Positions 34,080-42,771 of a stretch of 64,000 nt of DNA are shown piece after piece. The notes beneath the pieces are model-generated. The model had not been told where the DNA came from. It worked only from the letters and a program-made list of their open reading frames with translations, and did not search any database. Origin of the DNA: Nocardioides jiangsuensis. Lineage in GTDB: Bacteria; Actinomycetota; Actinomycetes; Propionibacteriales; Nocardioidaceae. Within the stretch, counting starts at the first letter, position 1; each line of letters starts with the position of its first letter. The DNA is taken from positions 682,001 through 746,000 of the forward strand of contig NZ_JAIEZQ010000001.1 of assembly GCF_019679455.1 (NCBI RefSeq), in the 5' to 3' direction. A program made the translations under genes and the position numbers.

Positions 34080-35388
34080 ACCAGTCCCGCGCCAGCCCGG
34101 CGGCCTCGGCCAACGTGCCCGGCTCCTCGAACAGGTGCGTGGCCCCGGGTACGACGGACAGCCGGTTCTCGCACTCGAGGTACTGCTGGGCCCGCCGGTT
34201 CAGGTCGAGCACGACCCCGTCGTACCCGCCCACCACCAGGAGGGTCGGCGCCCGCACCTCGTGCAGGCGCGGAAGGGCCAGGTCGGGCCGCCCTCCGCGT
34301 GACACGACCGCGGCCACCGTCTCCGGCAGGTCCGCGGCGGTCCACAGCGCGGCGGCCGCGCCCGTGCTCGCCCCGAAGATCCCTATCGGGAGGCCCGCGG
34401 CGGCGGGCTGCTTGCGCACCCACTCGGTCGCGTCCCCCAGCCGGCCGGACAGCAGGTCGATGTCGAAGACCAGGCCCCGGTCGCCCTCCTCACGGGCGGT
34501 GAGCAGGTCGAACAGCAGCGTGCCCAGCCCGGCCCGGTGCAGCACGTCCGCGACGTACCGGTTGCGCGGGCTGTGCCGGCTGCTGCCGCTGCCGTGCGCG
34601 AACAGCACCACGCCCCGGGCCCCGTCCGGGATCGTCAGGCGCCCCGGCAGCTCGACGCCCCCGGCCGGGATCCGCACCTCCTCGTCGCTCGGCCCCACAT
34701 GCACCGGGGCGGTCCCCGAAGCAGCGGAGCCGGCCGCCGGCGTCTGTCCGGTCTCGGCCGCCGCGGCTCTCGCCAGCAGGTCCACGACCTCCTGGTCGGA
34801 GACCTGCCGGAAGTCACGGTAGAACTGGCCGATCGCGGCGAAGCCCTGCGGCTGCCACGGGCACACCACCTCGTCGACCCGGTCGTGGAACCGGCGCTCG
34901 CACTCCGGTGGCCCGACCGGCACCGCGAGCACCACGCGGGTCGCGCCGTGCGCGCGGGCCACCTCGCACGCCGCCATCGCGGTCGCGCCGGTGGCCAGCC
35001 CGTCGTCGACCACCACCGCGGTGGAGCCGGCGAGCGGCCGCGGGGGGCGCCCGGCCCGGAACAGCCGGGCCCGGTGCTCGAGGGAGGCGCGCTCGCGCCG
35101 CTCCACCGAGGCCATCTCCGGCTCGCTGACGTGGGCCATCTGCAGCACGTCGGGGTTGATCACCCGCACCCCGCCCTCGCCGATCGCCCCCCAGGCCAGC
35201 TCGGGCTGGAACGGGACACCGAGCTTGCGGACCAGGATCACGTCGAGCGGCGCCCCGAGGGCGGTGGCGACCTCGGCGGCGACGGGCACCCCGCCGCGTG
35301 GCAGCCCGAGGACCACGGTCCCGGCACCCTTCAGGTGTGCGAGGTGGGACGCCAGCTGACGTCCCGCGTCACGACGGTCGCTGTACAT
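34045..35388 (-). CDS. Phosphoribosyltransferase fused to a dienelactone-hydrolase-like domain
   Basis: 447-aa bifunctional protein. Residues 1-215 are a type I phosphoribosyltransferase: N-terminal VLGLPRGGVPVAAEVA and PRPP loop VVVDDGLATGATA. Residues from about 235 are an alpha/beta hydrolase of the dienelactone hydrolase type with nucleophile elbow GASTG, Asp in VVGGYDGVV and a C-terminal His in GATHLF. The family is often found in erythromycin-esterase or dormancy-type clusters in actinobacteria, but no such partner is present. GGGAGGTC precedes the ATG. Substrates unknown. Confidence 0.85.
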   Translation of the reverse strand: MYSDRRDAGRQLASHLAHLKGAGTVVLGLPRGGVPVAAEVATALGAPLDVILVRKLGVPFQPELAWGAIGEGGVRVINPDVLQMAHVSEPEMASVERRERASLEHRARLFRAGRPPRPLAGSTAVVVDDGLATGATAMAACEVARAHGATRVVLAVPVGPPECERRFHDRVDEVVCPWQPQGFAAIGQFYRDFRQVSDQEVVDLLARAAAAETGQTPAAGSAASGTAPVHVGPSDEEVRIPAGGVELPGRLTIPDGARGVVLFAHGSGSSRHSPRNRYVADVLHRAGLGTLLFDLLTAREEGDRGLVFDIDLLSGRLGDATEWVRKQPAAAGLPIGIFGASTGAAAALWTAADLPETVAAVVSRGGRPDLALPRLHEVRAPTLLVVGGYDGVVLDLNRRAQQYLECENRLSVVPGATHLFEEPGTLAEAAGLARDWFSEHLVPDAPS

Positions 35389-35527
35389 GGCCGACCTCCC
35401 GTCGAGGGATGAGCTCCTCGTCCCACGCTAGGTCGCCGGCCGGGCGGCGCTGTAGGGCCAGTGGTCACCTCTCGCACGACCCGTCCGCGGGGCGCCGTAC
35501 CGGAGGCCGGCCGCCGTACCCGACCGG

Positions 35528-35968
35528 TCAGCGGACGACGGTCACCGTCTTGACGGCGAGGTCGTGCAGGCCGCGCTGGTCCCGGTTGAAGACCAGCGGC
35601 GGGACCACCAGACAGATCAGCGCGGTGCGGAGCAGCGCGTGCAGGACGTTGACCGGCTTCCCGTCGACCCGCACCACCGCCACGCGGCACACCAGCTGCC
35701 CGAACGACCCGCCCATCAGCGGGGTGAGCAGGGTCGCCTCGAGCAGGAACACCGTCATCGGCGCCCACTGCGCCAGGCCGCGGCCGGTCCAGACATCCGT
35801 GCCGATGAACGCCGCGACCACGAGCATGGAGGCGAACCAGTCCAGGACCAGTGCGAGGATCCGGCGCCCCCAGCCGGCCACGGACCCGGGGCCCTCCGCG
35901 GGCAGCCCGAGCCGCTGGCCGGGGTACGACGGACCGAGGGAGGAGGCGGGAGGCCGGGGGTCACTCAC
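35528..35968 (-). CDS. RDD family membrane protein
   Basis: 146-aa protein with a Pro-rich N-terminus, then an RDD domain: GWGRRILALVLDWFASMLVV (the Arg-Asp positions of the first helix), a middle helix, GGSFGQLVCRVAVVRVDGKP and a last helix followed by RDQRGLHDLAVKTVTV. Transport or ion-related roles have been suggested for the family without proof. Start GTG 35968 is supported by TAGCGT 7 nt upstream on the minus strand (35976-35981). It is divergent from glnA. Confidence 0.82.
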   Translation of the reverse strand: MSDPRPPASSLGPSYPGQRLGLPAEGPGSVAGWGRRILALVLDWFASMLVVAAFIGTDVWTGRGLAQWAPMTVFLLEATLLTPLMGGSFGQLVCRVAVVRVDGKPVNVLHALLRTALICLVVPPLVFNRDQRGLHDLAVKTVTVVR

Positions 35969-36043
35969 CCGGACAACGCTACCTGTCGCACGGACGCCCG
36001 AGCGCGGGCCGTCCGTCCCGGGCGTTCCCTGGACACCCGGACT

Positions 36044-36081
36044 GTTACACGCATGAAACAAAGTGGATACGGTCACTTAAT
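36044..36081 (+). promoter_or_regulatory. GlnR-type binding site upstream of glnA
   Basis: GTTAC (36044-36048), six bases, GAAAC (36055-36059), six bases, GATAC (36066-36070), six bases, TTAAT (36077-36081). The first two boxes match the actinobacterial GlnR consensus gTnAC-n6-GaAAC exactly; the second pair is degenerate. A -10 TAGGTT follows at 36092-36097, so GlnR would bind as an activator just upstream of the core promoter. Confidence 0.7.
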
Positions 36082-36175
36082 CGCCCGTACATAGGTTGCG
36101 GGGAATGGTGCAGCGACGCATCTGACGATCCCTTGCAAGAAAAGTGGACCGCCTCGGCGCGGCCAAGGAGGACGA

Positions 36176-37594
36176 ATGTTCCAGAACAGCGAAGAGCTGC
36201 TGAAGTACATCAAGGACGAGGGCGTCGAGATGGTCGACGTCCGTTTCTGCGACCTGCCCGGCGTCATGCAGCACTTCACGGTTCCCGTGTCGTCCTTCGA
36301 CCAGTCGGTCTTCGACGACGGCCTCAACTTCGACGGGTCCTCGATCCGCGGGTTCCAGGCGATCCACGAGTCGGACATGTCCCTGTTCCCGGACCCGACC
36401 ACCGCGTACCTCGACCCGTTCCGCGAGCGCAAGACGCTCATCGTGAACTTCTTCATCCACGACCCGCTGACCGGTGAGGCCTACAGCCGCGACCCGCGCA
36501 ACATCGCGCGCAAGGCGCAGGCGTACCTCAAGAGCACCGGCATCGGCGACACCGCGTTCTTCGCCCCCGAGGCCGAGTTCTACGTGTTCGACTCGGTGCG
36601 CTTCGAGACCACCCAGAACGCCGGCTACTACCACATCGACTCCGAGGCGGGCGCCTGGAACACCGGCGCCGAGGGCGACAACCGCGGCTACAAGGTGAAG
36701 TACAAGGGCGGTTACTTCCCGGTGGCGCCGTACGACCACTTCGGTGACCTGCGCGACGAGATCACCGTCGAGCTCGAGAAGGCCGGGCTTGTCGTCGAGC
36801 GCGCGCACCACGAGGTCGGCACCGCCGGCCAGGCCGAGATCAACTGGCGCTTCGACGAGCTGCTGAACTCCGCCGACGCGGTGATGAAGTTCAAGTACAT
36901 CGTCAAGAACGTCGCCTGGCGCAACGGCAAGACCGCGACCTTCATGCCGAAGCCGATCTTCGGTGACAACGGCTCCGGCATGCACTGCCACCAGTCGATC
37001 TGGAACAACGGCGAGCCGCTGTTCTACGACGAGTCCGGGTACGCCGGCCTCTCCGACATGGCGCGCTACTACATCGGCGGCCTGCTCAAGCACGCCCCGT
37101 CGCTGCTCGCGTTCACGAACCCGACGGTGAACTCCTACCACCGTCTGGTGCCCGGCTTCGAGGCCCCGGTCAACCTGGTCTACAGCCAGCGCAACCGCTC
37201 GGCGTGCATCCGGATCCCGATCACCGGGTCGAACCCGAAGGCCAAGCGCGTCGAGTTCCGCTGCCCCGACCCGTCGTCGAACCCGTACCTCGCGTTCGCG
37301 GCGATGCTGCTCGCCGGCATCGACGGCATCAAGAACAAGATCGAGCCGGCCGCTCCGGTCGACAAGGACCTCTACGAGCTGCCGCCGGACGAGCACGCCG
37401 ACATCGAGACCGTGCCCGCGTCGCTCGACGCGGTGATGGACTCGCTCGAGGCCGACCACGACTTCCTGCTCGAGGGTGGCGTGTTCACCCCCGACCTGAT
37501 CGAGACGTGGATCGACTACAAGCGGACCAACGAGATCGCCCCGATCCAGCTGCGCCCGCACCCGCACGAGTTCGAGATGTACTACGACATTTAG
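36176..37594 (+). CDS. glnA: Glutamine synthetase type I
   Basis: Dodecameric GSI that makes glutamine from glutamate, ammonia and ATP; 472 aa. The N-terminus shows [14 protein letters not shown] and [10 protein letters not shown]; further motifs are [17 protein letters not shown] (residues about 258-274) and [13 protein letters not shown], together with the adenylylation loop DLYELPPDE near residue 399, which marks the GSI-beta class regulated by GlnE. AAGGAGGA precedes the ATG by 5 nt. Nitrogen control by GlnR is indicated by the upstream box, and a strong terminator hairpin follows. Confidence 0.97.
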   Translation: MFQNSEELLKYIKDEGVEMVDVRFCDLPGVMQHFTVPVSSFDQSVFDDGLNFDGSSIRGFQAIHESDMSLFPDPTTAYLDPFRERKTLIVNFFIHDPLTGEAYSRDPRNIARKAQAYLKSTGIGDTAFFAPEAEFYVFDSVRFETTQNAGYYHIDSEAGAWNTGAEGDNRGYKVKYKGGYFPVAPYDHFGDLRDEITVELEKAGLVVERAHHEVGTAGQAEINWRFDELLNSADAVMKFKYIVKNVAWRNGKTATFMPKPIFGDNGSGMHCHQSIWNNGEPLFYDESGYAGLSDMARYYIGGLLKHAPSLLAFTNPTVNSYHRLVPGFEAPVNLVYSQRNRSACIRIPITGSNPKAKRVEFRCPDPSSNPYLAFAAMLLAGIDGIKNKIEPAAPVDKDLYELPPDEHADIETVPASLDAVMDSLEADHDFLLEGGVFTPDLIETWIDYKRTNEIAPIQLRPHPHEFEMYYDI

Positions 37595-37631
37595 TGAGAT
37601 CTCACGTAGAGCTCGAACTCAGAGCTCCAAC

Positions 37632-37663
37632 ACGAGGGCCCCGGCTTGCGTTGGGGCCCTCGT
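37632..37663 (+). terminator. glnA terminator hairpin
   Basis: A perfect 11-bp stem (ACGAGGGCCCC with GGGGCCCTCGT) with a 10-nt loop lies 37 nt after the glnA stop. It is followed by CGTTCTC, which has no real T run. Confidence 0.75.
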
Positions 37664-37862
37664 CGTTCTCACGCGTGGCGGCCGTTGCTGGCTCGGCTTC
37701 AGCCTGACGGCACATTTATGTCGCGTTTGACCCTGCGACCCCTTGTCCCGATGCTCCATGGACTCCATGGTGTGAAGAGACGGCCGGAGGTCCCTTGTAT
37801 CACCTCTAGCCGGTGAGCGGACCTCGAGTAATGGGCTCACGCGTCTACGCGAACGCTGTGGG

Positions 37863-37868
37863 TACATT
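37863..37868 (+). promoter_or_regulatory. Leaderless -10 of the first paralogous membrane-protein gene
   Basis: TACATT ends 6 nt before the ATG at 37875; no ribosome binding site is possible in the remaining space. Confidence 0.45.
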
Positions 37869-37874
37869 CGGACC

Positions 37875-38876
37875 ATGAAGCCGATCCACGTCGGTCTAGT
37901 GGCTGACCCGGCCTCGCCCACCCAGATGGCGCATCGGATCAAGGACCTCGACCCGCCGACGGGCGAGCATCACGGCGCCTGGGACATCGAGGTCGTCAGC
38001 GAGCCGTTCACCACCGGTTCCGAGGACGTCGACACCGCGTTAGCGCGTCTGGGGGACCAGGCTCACCAGCATGAGTGGGACCTCGTCGTCGGCCTGACCG
38101 AGCTTCCCCTTCGCGACGACGACGGCCGCTATCTCCTCATCGAAGCCGACCCGCAACAACGGACAGCCGTGCTGTCGCTGCCTGCGCTCGGCGGACTCCG
38201 TACGCAGGCACGCACTCGCCACGCCGTGCGCACGCTCGTCCGCGGCATGGCCGCCTCCTCCTCGCAGGACGAGCAGCACCGCGTCCCGCTCCCCCGCCTC
38301 GGTGGCCGCTGGCGATTGCTCGCGGGGATGGTGCTCGCCAACCGACCATGGCGCCTCGTGCCCGGACTCAAGTCCGCGCTCGTCGCGGCACTGGCAACCG
38401 GCGCCGTCGCCACGATCAATTCCACGGTGTGGCTACTAGCTGGCTCCTTGTCCTGGTGGCGCCTCATGGTCGCGACGATCGCCTCCGTCGCGCTCGTCGT
38501 CGCCTGGCTCGTGATTGACGGCGAACTGTGGGACCGCCCCGACGACAACTCCCCCGAGGCTCGGGAGAGGTCGCGCCTCTACAACACCTCGACGTTGCTG
38601 ACCCTGACCGCCGGGGTGCTCATCTGCTACCTCGCGCTCTACGTCGTGAACCTGGTCTGGGCGATGTTCGTCCTCGATCCCGCCGTGATGGGCGGCTACC
38701 TCCACGCCTCCCTCGGCTACGGCGATCTCTTCGTGCTGGCCTGGTTCGTGGCGTCGGCGGCGACTGTTGGCGGGGGCCTCGGCAGTGGCTTGGAGTCGGA
38801 CGAGGCGATCCGCGCGGCCGCGTACTCAAAGCGCGAGGAGGAGCGTCGCAACCGTCTCGCGCGGCAACGAACCTAG
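37875..38876 (+). CDS. Two-domain membrane protein of unknown function, paralogue A
   Basis: 333 aa. The N-terminal 150 residues form a soluble alpha/beta-looking domain with VGLVADPASPTQMAHRI, WDLVVGLTELPLRDDDGRY and AVLSLPALGGL. The C-terminal half has about four transmembrane segments (LKSALVAALATGAVATINST, LMVATIASVALVVAWLVI, STLLTLTAGVLICYLALYVV, LFVLAWFVASAATVGGGLG) and ends GSGLESDEAIRAAAYSKREE. It is clearly homologous to the gene at 40713. Similar actinobacterial proteins are, I believe, sometimes labelled methylene-tetrahydrofolate dehydrogenase, but I see no catalytic motif for that. Leaderless start. Confidence 0.7.
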   Translation: MKPIHVGLVADPASPTQMAHRIKDLDPPTGEHHGAWDIEVVSEPFTTGSEDVDTALARLGDQAHQHEWDLVVGLTELPLRDDDGRYLLIEADPQQRTAVLSLPALGGLRTQARTRHAVRTLVRGMAASSSQDEQHRVPLPRLGGRWRLLAGMVLANRPWRLVPGLKSALVAALATGAVATINSTVWLLAGSLSWWRLMVATIASVALVVAWLVIDGELWDRPDDNSPEARERSRLYNTSTLLTLTAGVLICYLALYVVNLVWAMFVLDPAVMGGYLHASLGYGDLFVLAWFVASAATVGGGLGSGLESDEAIRAAAYSKREEERRNRLARQRT

Positions 38877-39117
38877 ATCGGGGTTCGTCAGATCGTCGGT
38901 GTAACTCGAAGGCGGCGCTGAACACGTTCGCCATCACCTTCAAAGACGGATCAACCCCTCGACCAACTAGAACGCCAGTGGCCAGTCACACCGGATCCCG
39001 AGCACCCAGGCGTAGCGGTCACGACGGAGTCCGGCTGGACGCTCAGCGCCTTTCCGAGCGGGCTGGTGGTCTTCGAGAATGTCGAGGGCGATGCCTGCGC
39101 CCGTCACCGGACAGGCA

Positions 39118-39393
39118 TTAGTCGGGATGAGGCACGGAGGCGTGGGCATCCGACTCGGTTCCTCCGTCCGGGTACTTGATCAGCGGGGCATGCTGGGGCC
39201 TCATCCGCGCCACGTTGTCCGCATAGTCAGACCACAAGCCTGCGGCAGGTGCCGCATAGGTGGCTTCGTCGGTGTTGATGACGACCACGCCTCTCGTGAG
39301 GTCGAAACCCACCGTTCGCACCTTGCCCTCGGGCGCGATGCCGATCTCGCGGACGAACCGCATGACTCTGGCCTCGAGCTCTCGCTCCTTCAT
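39118..39393 (-). CDS. Small hypothetical protein, 91 aa
   Basis: Soluble protein beginning MKERELEARVMRFVREIG and including GKVRTVGFDLTRGVVVINTD. No family recognised. The frame is open upstream to 39441, but ATG 39393 is preferred because TAGTGT lies 8 nt before it on the minus strand (39402-39407), the same leaderless layout as other genes here. It sits between the two paralogous membrane proteins. That promoter is the main argument that it is real. Confidence 0.5.
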   Translation of the reverse strand: MKERELEARVMRFVREIGIAPEGKVRTVGFDLTRGVVVINTDEATYAAPAAGLWSDYADNVARMRPQHAPLIKYPDGGTESDAHASVPHPD

Positions 39394-39535
39394 GTGGCGG
39401 CACACTACGCGGGCCTCGCGTGCAACCTCCGGAGACAGCATGAGAACGCCTGGACAGCGGCACGAGGCTGGGCTCGCGTGATCTGAGTCGGGACAAGAGA
39501 CCGACCGGCGCGGTTACCTGCGACCCGTGGTCGGC

Positions 39536-39799
39536 CTAGGACGCGACGGGGGCAGGATGAGGGCCGCTCTGATGCCACTCGCAGAGGGTCTTGATGGGCA
39601 CGTCGAGGTACTCCGAGAGCTCTGCGACCCGATCAGCGGTTGCAGGCCGCTCAAGGTGCGTGCGTCCGCGGCGGGGCGTCCCCGGACTAGGGAAGGCAGG
39701 CTGAGGGACAGTAGAAAGAAGAAGAAGAGGACTCCTGCTCCCCGGTTCCCCGGGATCCACAAGGGATTGGGGCGCAACGCGCTCCAGGAAATCGCGCAA
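39536..39799 (-). pseudogene. Probable excisionase (HTH) remnant
   Basis: The last part of this frame reads RVAELSEYLDVPIKTLCEW, closely like the helix-turn-helix of small excisionase/DNA-binding proteins (typical LSEYLGVPxxTLYxW). It then stops after HQSGPHPAPVAS, where a functional member would continue with the wing (xGRHxRY). The N-terminal part is unlike the family. It looks like a decayed xis gene, so an integrative element probably once occupied this place. No integrase, attachment site or tRNA is visible. Confidence 0.4.
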
Positions 39800-40712
39800 G
39801 CCCTATCCCGAGCGGCGGTAGGTGTCCGACGCCCGGTCGATGTCCAGAAACCGCCCCCAAGGCCGTCTCGCGACGTACTGCGCAATTCGGCTACGAGGCG
39901 GCGCTGCGCGGCTCATCAAGGACCGTGCGGCTTGGGCAGACGACGACCGCGACGAGGCCGAGGAAGAGGTCATCACCGAGCTCTACCTCAACGCGGAGGC
40001 TCTCGGCGTCAGCCGCAACCCGGGACGCCCCAGGGGTTCCGTCGGGACCTCGCCACGCGTTGATGACGTATGTGCGGCGCCAGATCCGGCTACGCCGGGC
40101 GCACGAGGCGCCCAAGGCTGCCGACCACGAGACCATCGGTGAGAACCCCTTCGTACACGCTCAACACGGTCCCTGGCACCGACCCATCACGTTCGGCCAG
40201 CCCTCAGGCGGTACTCGTGCACGTGGCGCACAGAGATCGCGCCCTCACCCACCGCGGACGCCGGCCGGATCACCGAGTCACAACGCACCTGCCCGAAACG
40301 CGAAAACGTCCGTGCTCGCTCCGAACGTCCCGTGCCTCCATGGGCCCTGCCGGTCAGGACGAACCTCTGTCGCGCACGAGTCGCGCCGAAACCACCGGGT
40401 GTCCCCGGGCCCGATCAGTGCGAAGAGAGCCGTCTCAGGGCGCGGCCGCCGCTCGTCCGTCGTCAGGCCGTGGACCATGGCCTCCTCGAGGCTGAGGGCG
40501 CCGGTCGACAGGATGACGGCGCGCGTGCCGAGAACACTTCTATAGCGGCGAGCTGCACGGCGTGGTAGCCGTCGACGCGCCGCGGCATGCCCGTGACCCT
40601 CCGAAGCGTCTCAGATGGGACCGTGTCTCTTGCTTCACGCAGCGCGGTGATCCGACACTCGCACCATGACGCACGAAGGTCGAAACCATCGGCGCAGCCC
40701 GGCCGCTTCCCC
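39800..40712. other. Poorly coding accessory DNA
   Basis: No convincing gene. One plus-strand frame (39822-40142) contains an acidic helical stretch, DDRDEAEEEVITELYLNAEA, and the next frame continues with ALMTYVRRQIRLRRAHEAPK near 40062. This could be a frameshifted small gene, but neither part is recognised. The DNA just upstream (39700-39730) is purine-rich and less GC-rich than the surroundings. Confidence 0.35.
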
Positions 40713-41786
40713 ATGAGCACGGACGAGGTGGGGATCGGACTCATCTCGGCGCCGGGTTCGGCCACTGAGATTGCATCGATCCTCGCCGACGACCTGCACG
40801 CCGAGCTCAGTTTGCACTTGCCCGCCGTCCAGTGGCGGGTGTCCAACGTGGTCGACGCCCTCGTGTATCCACCTTCCGACGACGCCGCCCTCGTCGCCGC
40901 GGCAAGGAACCGGCTCTTGAAGGAAGGATGGGATTTGGTCGTCTGTCTCACCGATTTGCCCCTGAAGGCACACCGGCGACCGGTGGTGGCTCACGCGAGT
41001 CCTCTGCACGGCGTGGCTGTCGTGTGCCTCCCGGCGCTCGGCGCCATCGGACTGCGTAGACGCACCCGTGACGCGGTCGTCGGGCTCGTGCGCACCTTGC
41101 TCGGGGACACGGCGGACCACGCCCTCTCGGGCCGTGTTGCTGGTCTCGGACGCCGCGCCAGCGAGCTCGGAAGGAGCCAGCAGCCGGAGAGAGACGGCAG
41201 CGTGATGTTCACCGCGAGAGTCCTCAGCGGGAACCTGCGACTACTGATCGGAATGATCCGGGCCAACCAGCCGTGGAGACTTGCGATCGGACTCTCGAGA
41301 GCGCTGACCGCCGCTCTGGCAACGGGGGTGTTCGCCCTCGTCACCCCCGACATCTGGCAGCTGAGCGCCGCGCTCGGCTGGATCCGACTCTCGGCGATCG
41401 CGATGGGGTCTGTCGCAGGGATCACGGTCGCGCTGATCGCGGGGGCTGGTCTGTGGGAACACACGTCACACCCGGCCGGTCGTAAGCAGGTAACCCTCTT
41501 CAACCTGGCTACCACGGCAACGGTCGTTCTGGGTGTGCTCTTCCTCTACGCCGCACTGCTCCTGCTCGCACTCGTGACCTCACCGGTTCTGGTGCCTGCA
41601 CAACTGCTCGAGGAGGGCATCGGGCATGCCGTGCGAGTTGGCGACTACATGAAGCTGGCGTGGCTCACAAGCTCTCTCGCAACACTGGGCGGCGCTCTCG
41701 GGGCGGGTCTGGAGAGCGACGACGTGGTCCGGGCCGCCGCTTACACGTACCGGCAGGAATCGCGCCAGAGCGTGCGGAAGGGGTGA
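40713..41786 (+). CDS. Two-domain membrane protein of unknown function, paralogue B
   Basis: 357 aa and homologous to the gene at 37875 along its whole length. Shared blocks: WDLVVCLTDLPLKAHRRP, AVVCLPALGAIGL, ANQPWRLAIGLSRALTAALATG, DYMKLAWLTSSLATLGGALG, and GAGLESDDVVRAAAYTYRQE. The N-terminal half is soluble and the C-terminal half has about four transmembrane helices. The start is uncertain: ATG 40713 aligns with the paralogue, but no ribosome binding site or leaderless hexamer precedes it, and the frame is open back to 40587. Function unknown. Confidence 0.68.
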   Translation: MSTDEVGIGLISAPGSATEIASILADDLHAELSLHLPAVQWRVSNVVDALVYPPSDDAALVAAARNRLLKEGWDLVVCLTDLPLKAHRRPVVAHASPLHGVAVVCLPALGAIGLRRRTRDAVVGLVRTLLGDTADHALSGRVAGLGRRASELGRSQQPERDGSVMFTARVLSGNLRLLIGMIRANQPWRLAIGLSRALTAALATGVFALVTPDIWQLSAALGWIRLSAIAMGSVAGITVALIAGAGLWEHTSHPAGRKQVTLFNLATTATVVLGVLFLYAALLLLALVTSPVLVPAQLLEEGIGHAVRVGDYMKLAWLTSSLATLGGALGAGLESDDVVRAAAYTYRQESRQSVRKG

Positions 41787-42134
41787 CCAGCGCTCGTCAA
41801 CGTCGTCCGACACGGTCGTCGCGCGCGAGCCATGCACGAACGCCGACCTCGTCACCCGCGGCTGGGCCGCATGCACCCCTGGGCCGGGACCCGCCTCTCC
41901 CCCGGCTTCGTGATGGTCTACGGACCACGGGACGACGAAGAGCTCGACATCGTCCAGAGCATCGTGGCCGCCAGCCATGCCTACCCACCGGCCCTGGGGC
42001 GTAGCTCGTCCGCCCCTCGATGGCGATCGCAAGCCCGAACCCCCATTCTGTCCGAGCGGGGACCTACTGGTTCCCGGGAGTGAGCTCGATCCGCCGGTCG
42101 TCGTTCCTACCTGTCGTCATCTTTGCCAGAAGGC
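41787..42134. other. 348-bp region without a recognisable gene
   Basis: Short open frames on both strands lack codon-usage support or family resemblance. No repeat or hairpin stands out. It separates paralogue B from the 3' end of the minus-strand stress operon. Confidence 0.4.
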
Positions 42135-42731
42135 TCACCTTGTCGCGTCGTCGCTCGGCTCTTGTGGGCGTGGCAGGACTGTCAGGACCATGCCGATGTA
42201 GGTGCGGAACTCGGCCATGTAGGCGCGGAGGAACTCTTTGGTGGAGTCGTTGGTGACCTCGCCGTCTTCCTGGAAGACATCGGGGGAGTACTGGATGTAG
42301 GCCTCGGGAGAGGTCATCTGCCGGGCGTTGCAGAAGCTGAGCACACCGCGCAGGCTTTGTTGACCCATGGCGGTGCCGATCTGGCCGACGGAGGCGCCGA
42401 TCACCGCCGCTGGGATGTGGTCGAAGGAGTTCTCTCCCCATGGTCGGGACGCCCAGTCGATCGCGTTCTTCAACGCCCCGGGGATTGAACGGTTGTACTC
42501 CGGAGTGACGAAGAGCACCGCGTCGACGGCAGCGATCGACGCCTTGAGCGCTCTGGCTTCAGGCGGGTAGTCGTTGTCGAAGTCCGGGCTGTACAGCGGG
42601 AGGTTGCCGATGGGAATCTCGCTGAACTCCAGGTCGTCTGGGGCCACCCGGATGAGGGCCTTGGACAGGATGCGGTTGATCGACGTCGACGAAAGGCTGC
42701 CAACGAAGTAGCCGACCTTGTCGGTGGTCAT
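42135..42731 (-). CDS. NADPH-dependent FMN reductase
   Basis: 198-aa flavodoxin-like NAD(P)H:FMN/quinone reductase. Motifs are GYFVGSLSSTSINRILSKAL (phosphate-binding loop), LPLYSPDFD, VTPEYNRSIPGALKNAIDW, and ASRPWGENSF with AAVIGASVGQIG. The start at 42731 is set by a perfect AGGAGGAA 5 nt upstream on the minus strand; the frame extends further without support. It is the last gene of the dnaK-clpB-thioredoxin operon, 40 bp after the flavoprotein gene, and could draw on the same NADPH pool for oxidative-stress defence. Confidence 0.88.
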   Translation of the reverse strand: MTTDKVGYFVGSLSSTSINRILSKALIRVAPDDLEFSEIPIGNLPLYSPDFDNDYPPEARALKASIAAVDAVLFVTPEYNRSIPGALKNAIDWASRPWGENSFDHIPAAVIGASVGQIGTAMGQQSLRGVLSFCNARQMTSPEAYIQYSPDVFQEDGEVTNDSTKEFLRAYMAEFRTYIGMVLTVLPRPQEPSDDATR

Positions 42732-42771
42732 GTGTTCCTCCTGGTTTCGTGCCTTCTTGGCGGGCGGCCTC

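Noticed and set aside
37875-38876. Methylene-tetrahydrofolate dehydrogenase, a label I recall for similar proteins
   Set aside because: No folate or NADP motif is visible and half the protein is membrane helices.
39822-40142. 106-codon plus-strand frame
   Set aside because: No recognisable domain or start signal; kept only as a possible broken gene within accessory DNA.
41832-42083. 83-codon plus-strand frame after paralogue B
   Set aside because: Unsupported by motifs or start signal.
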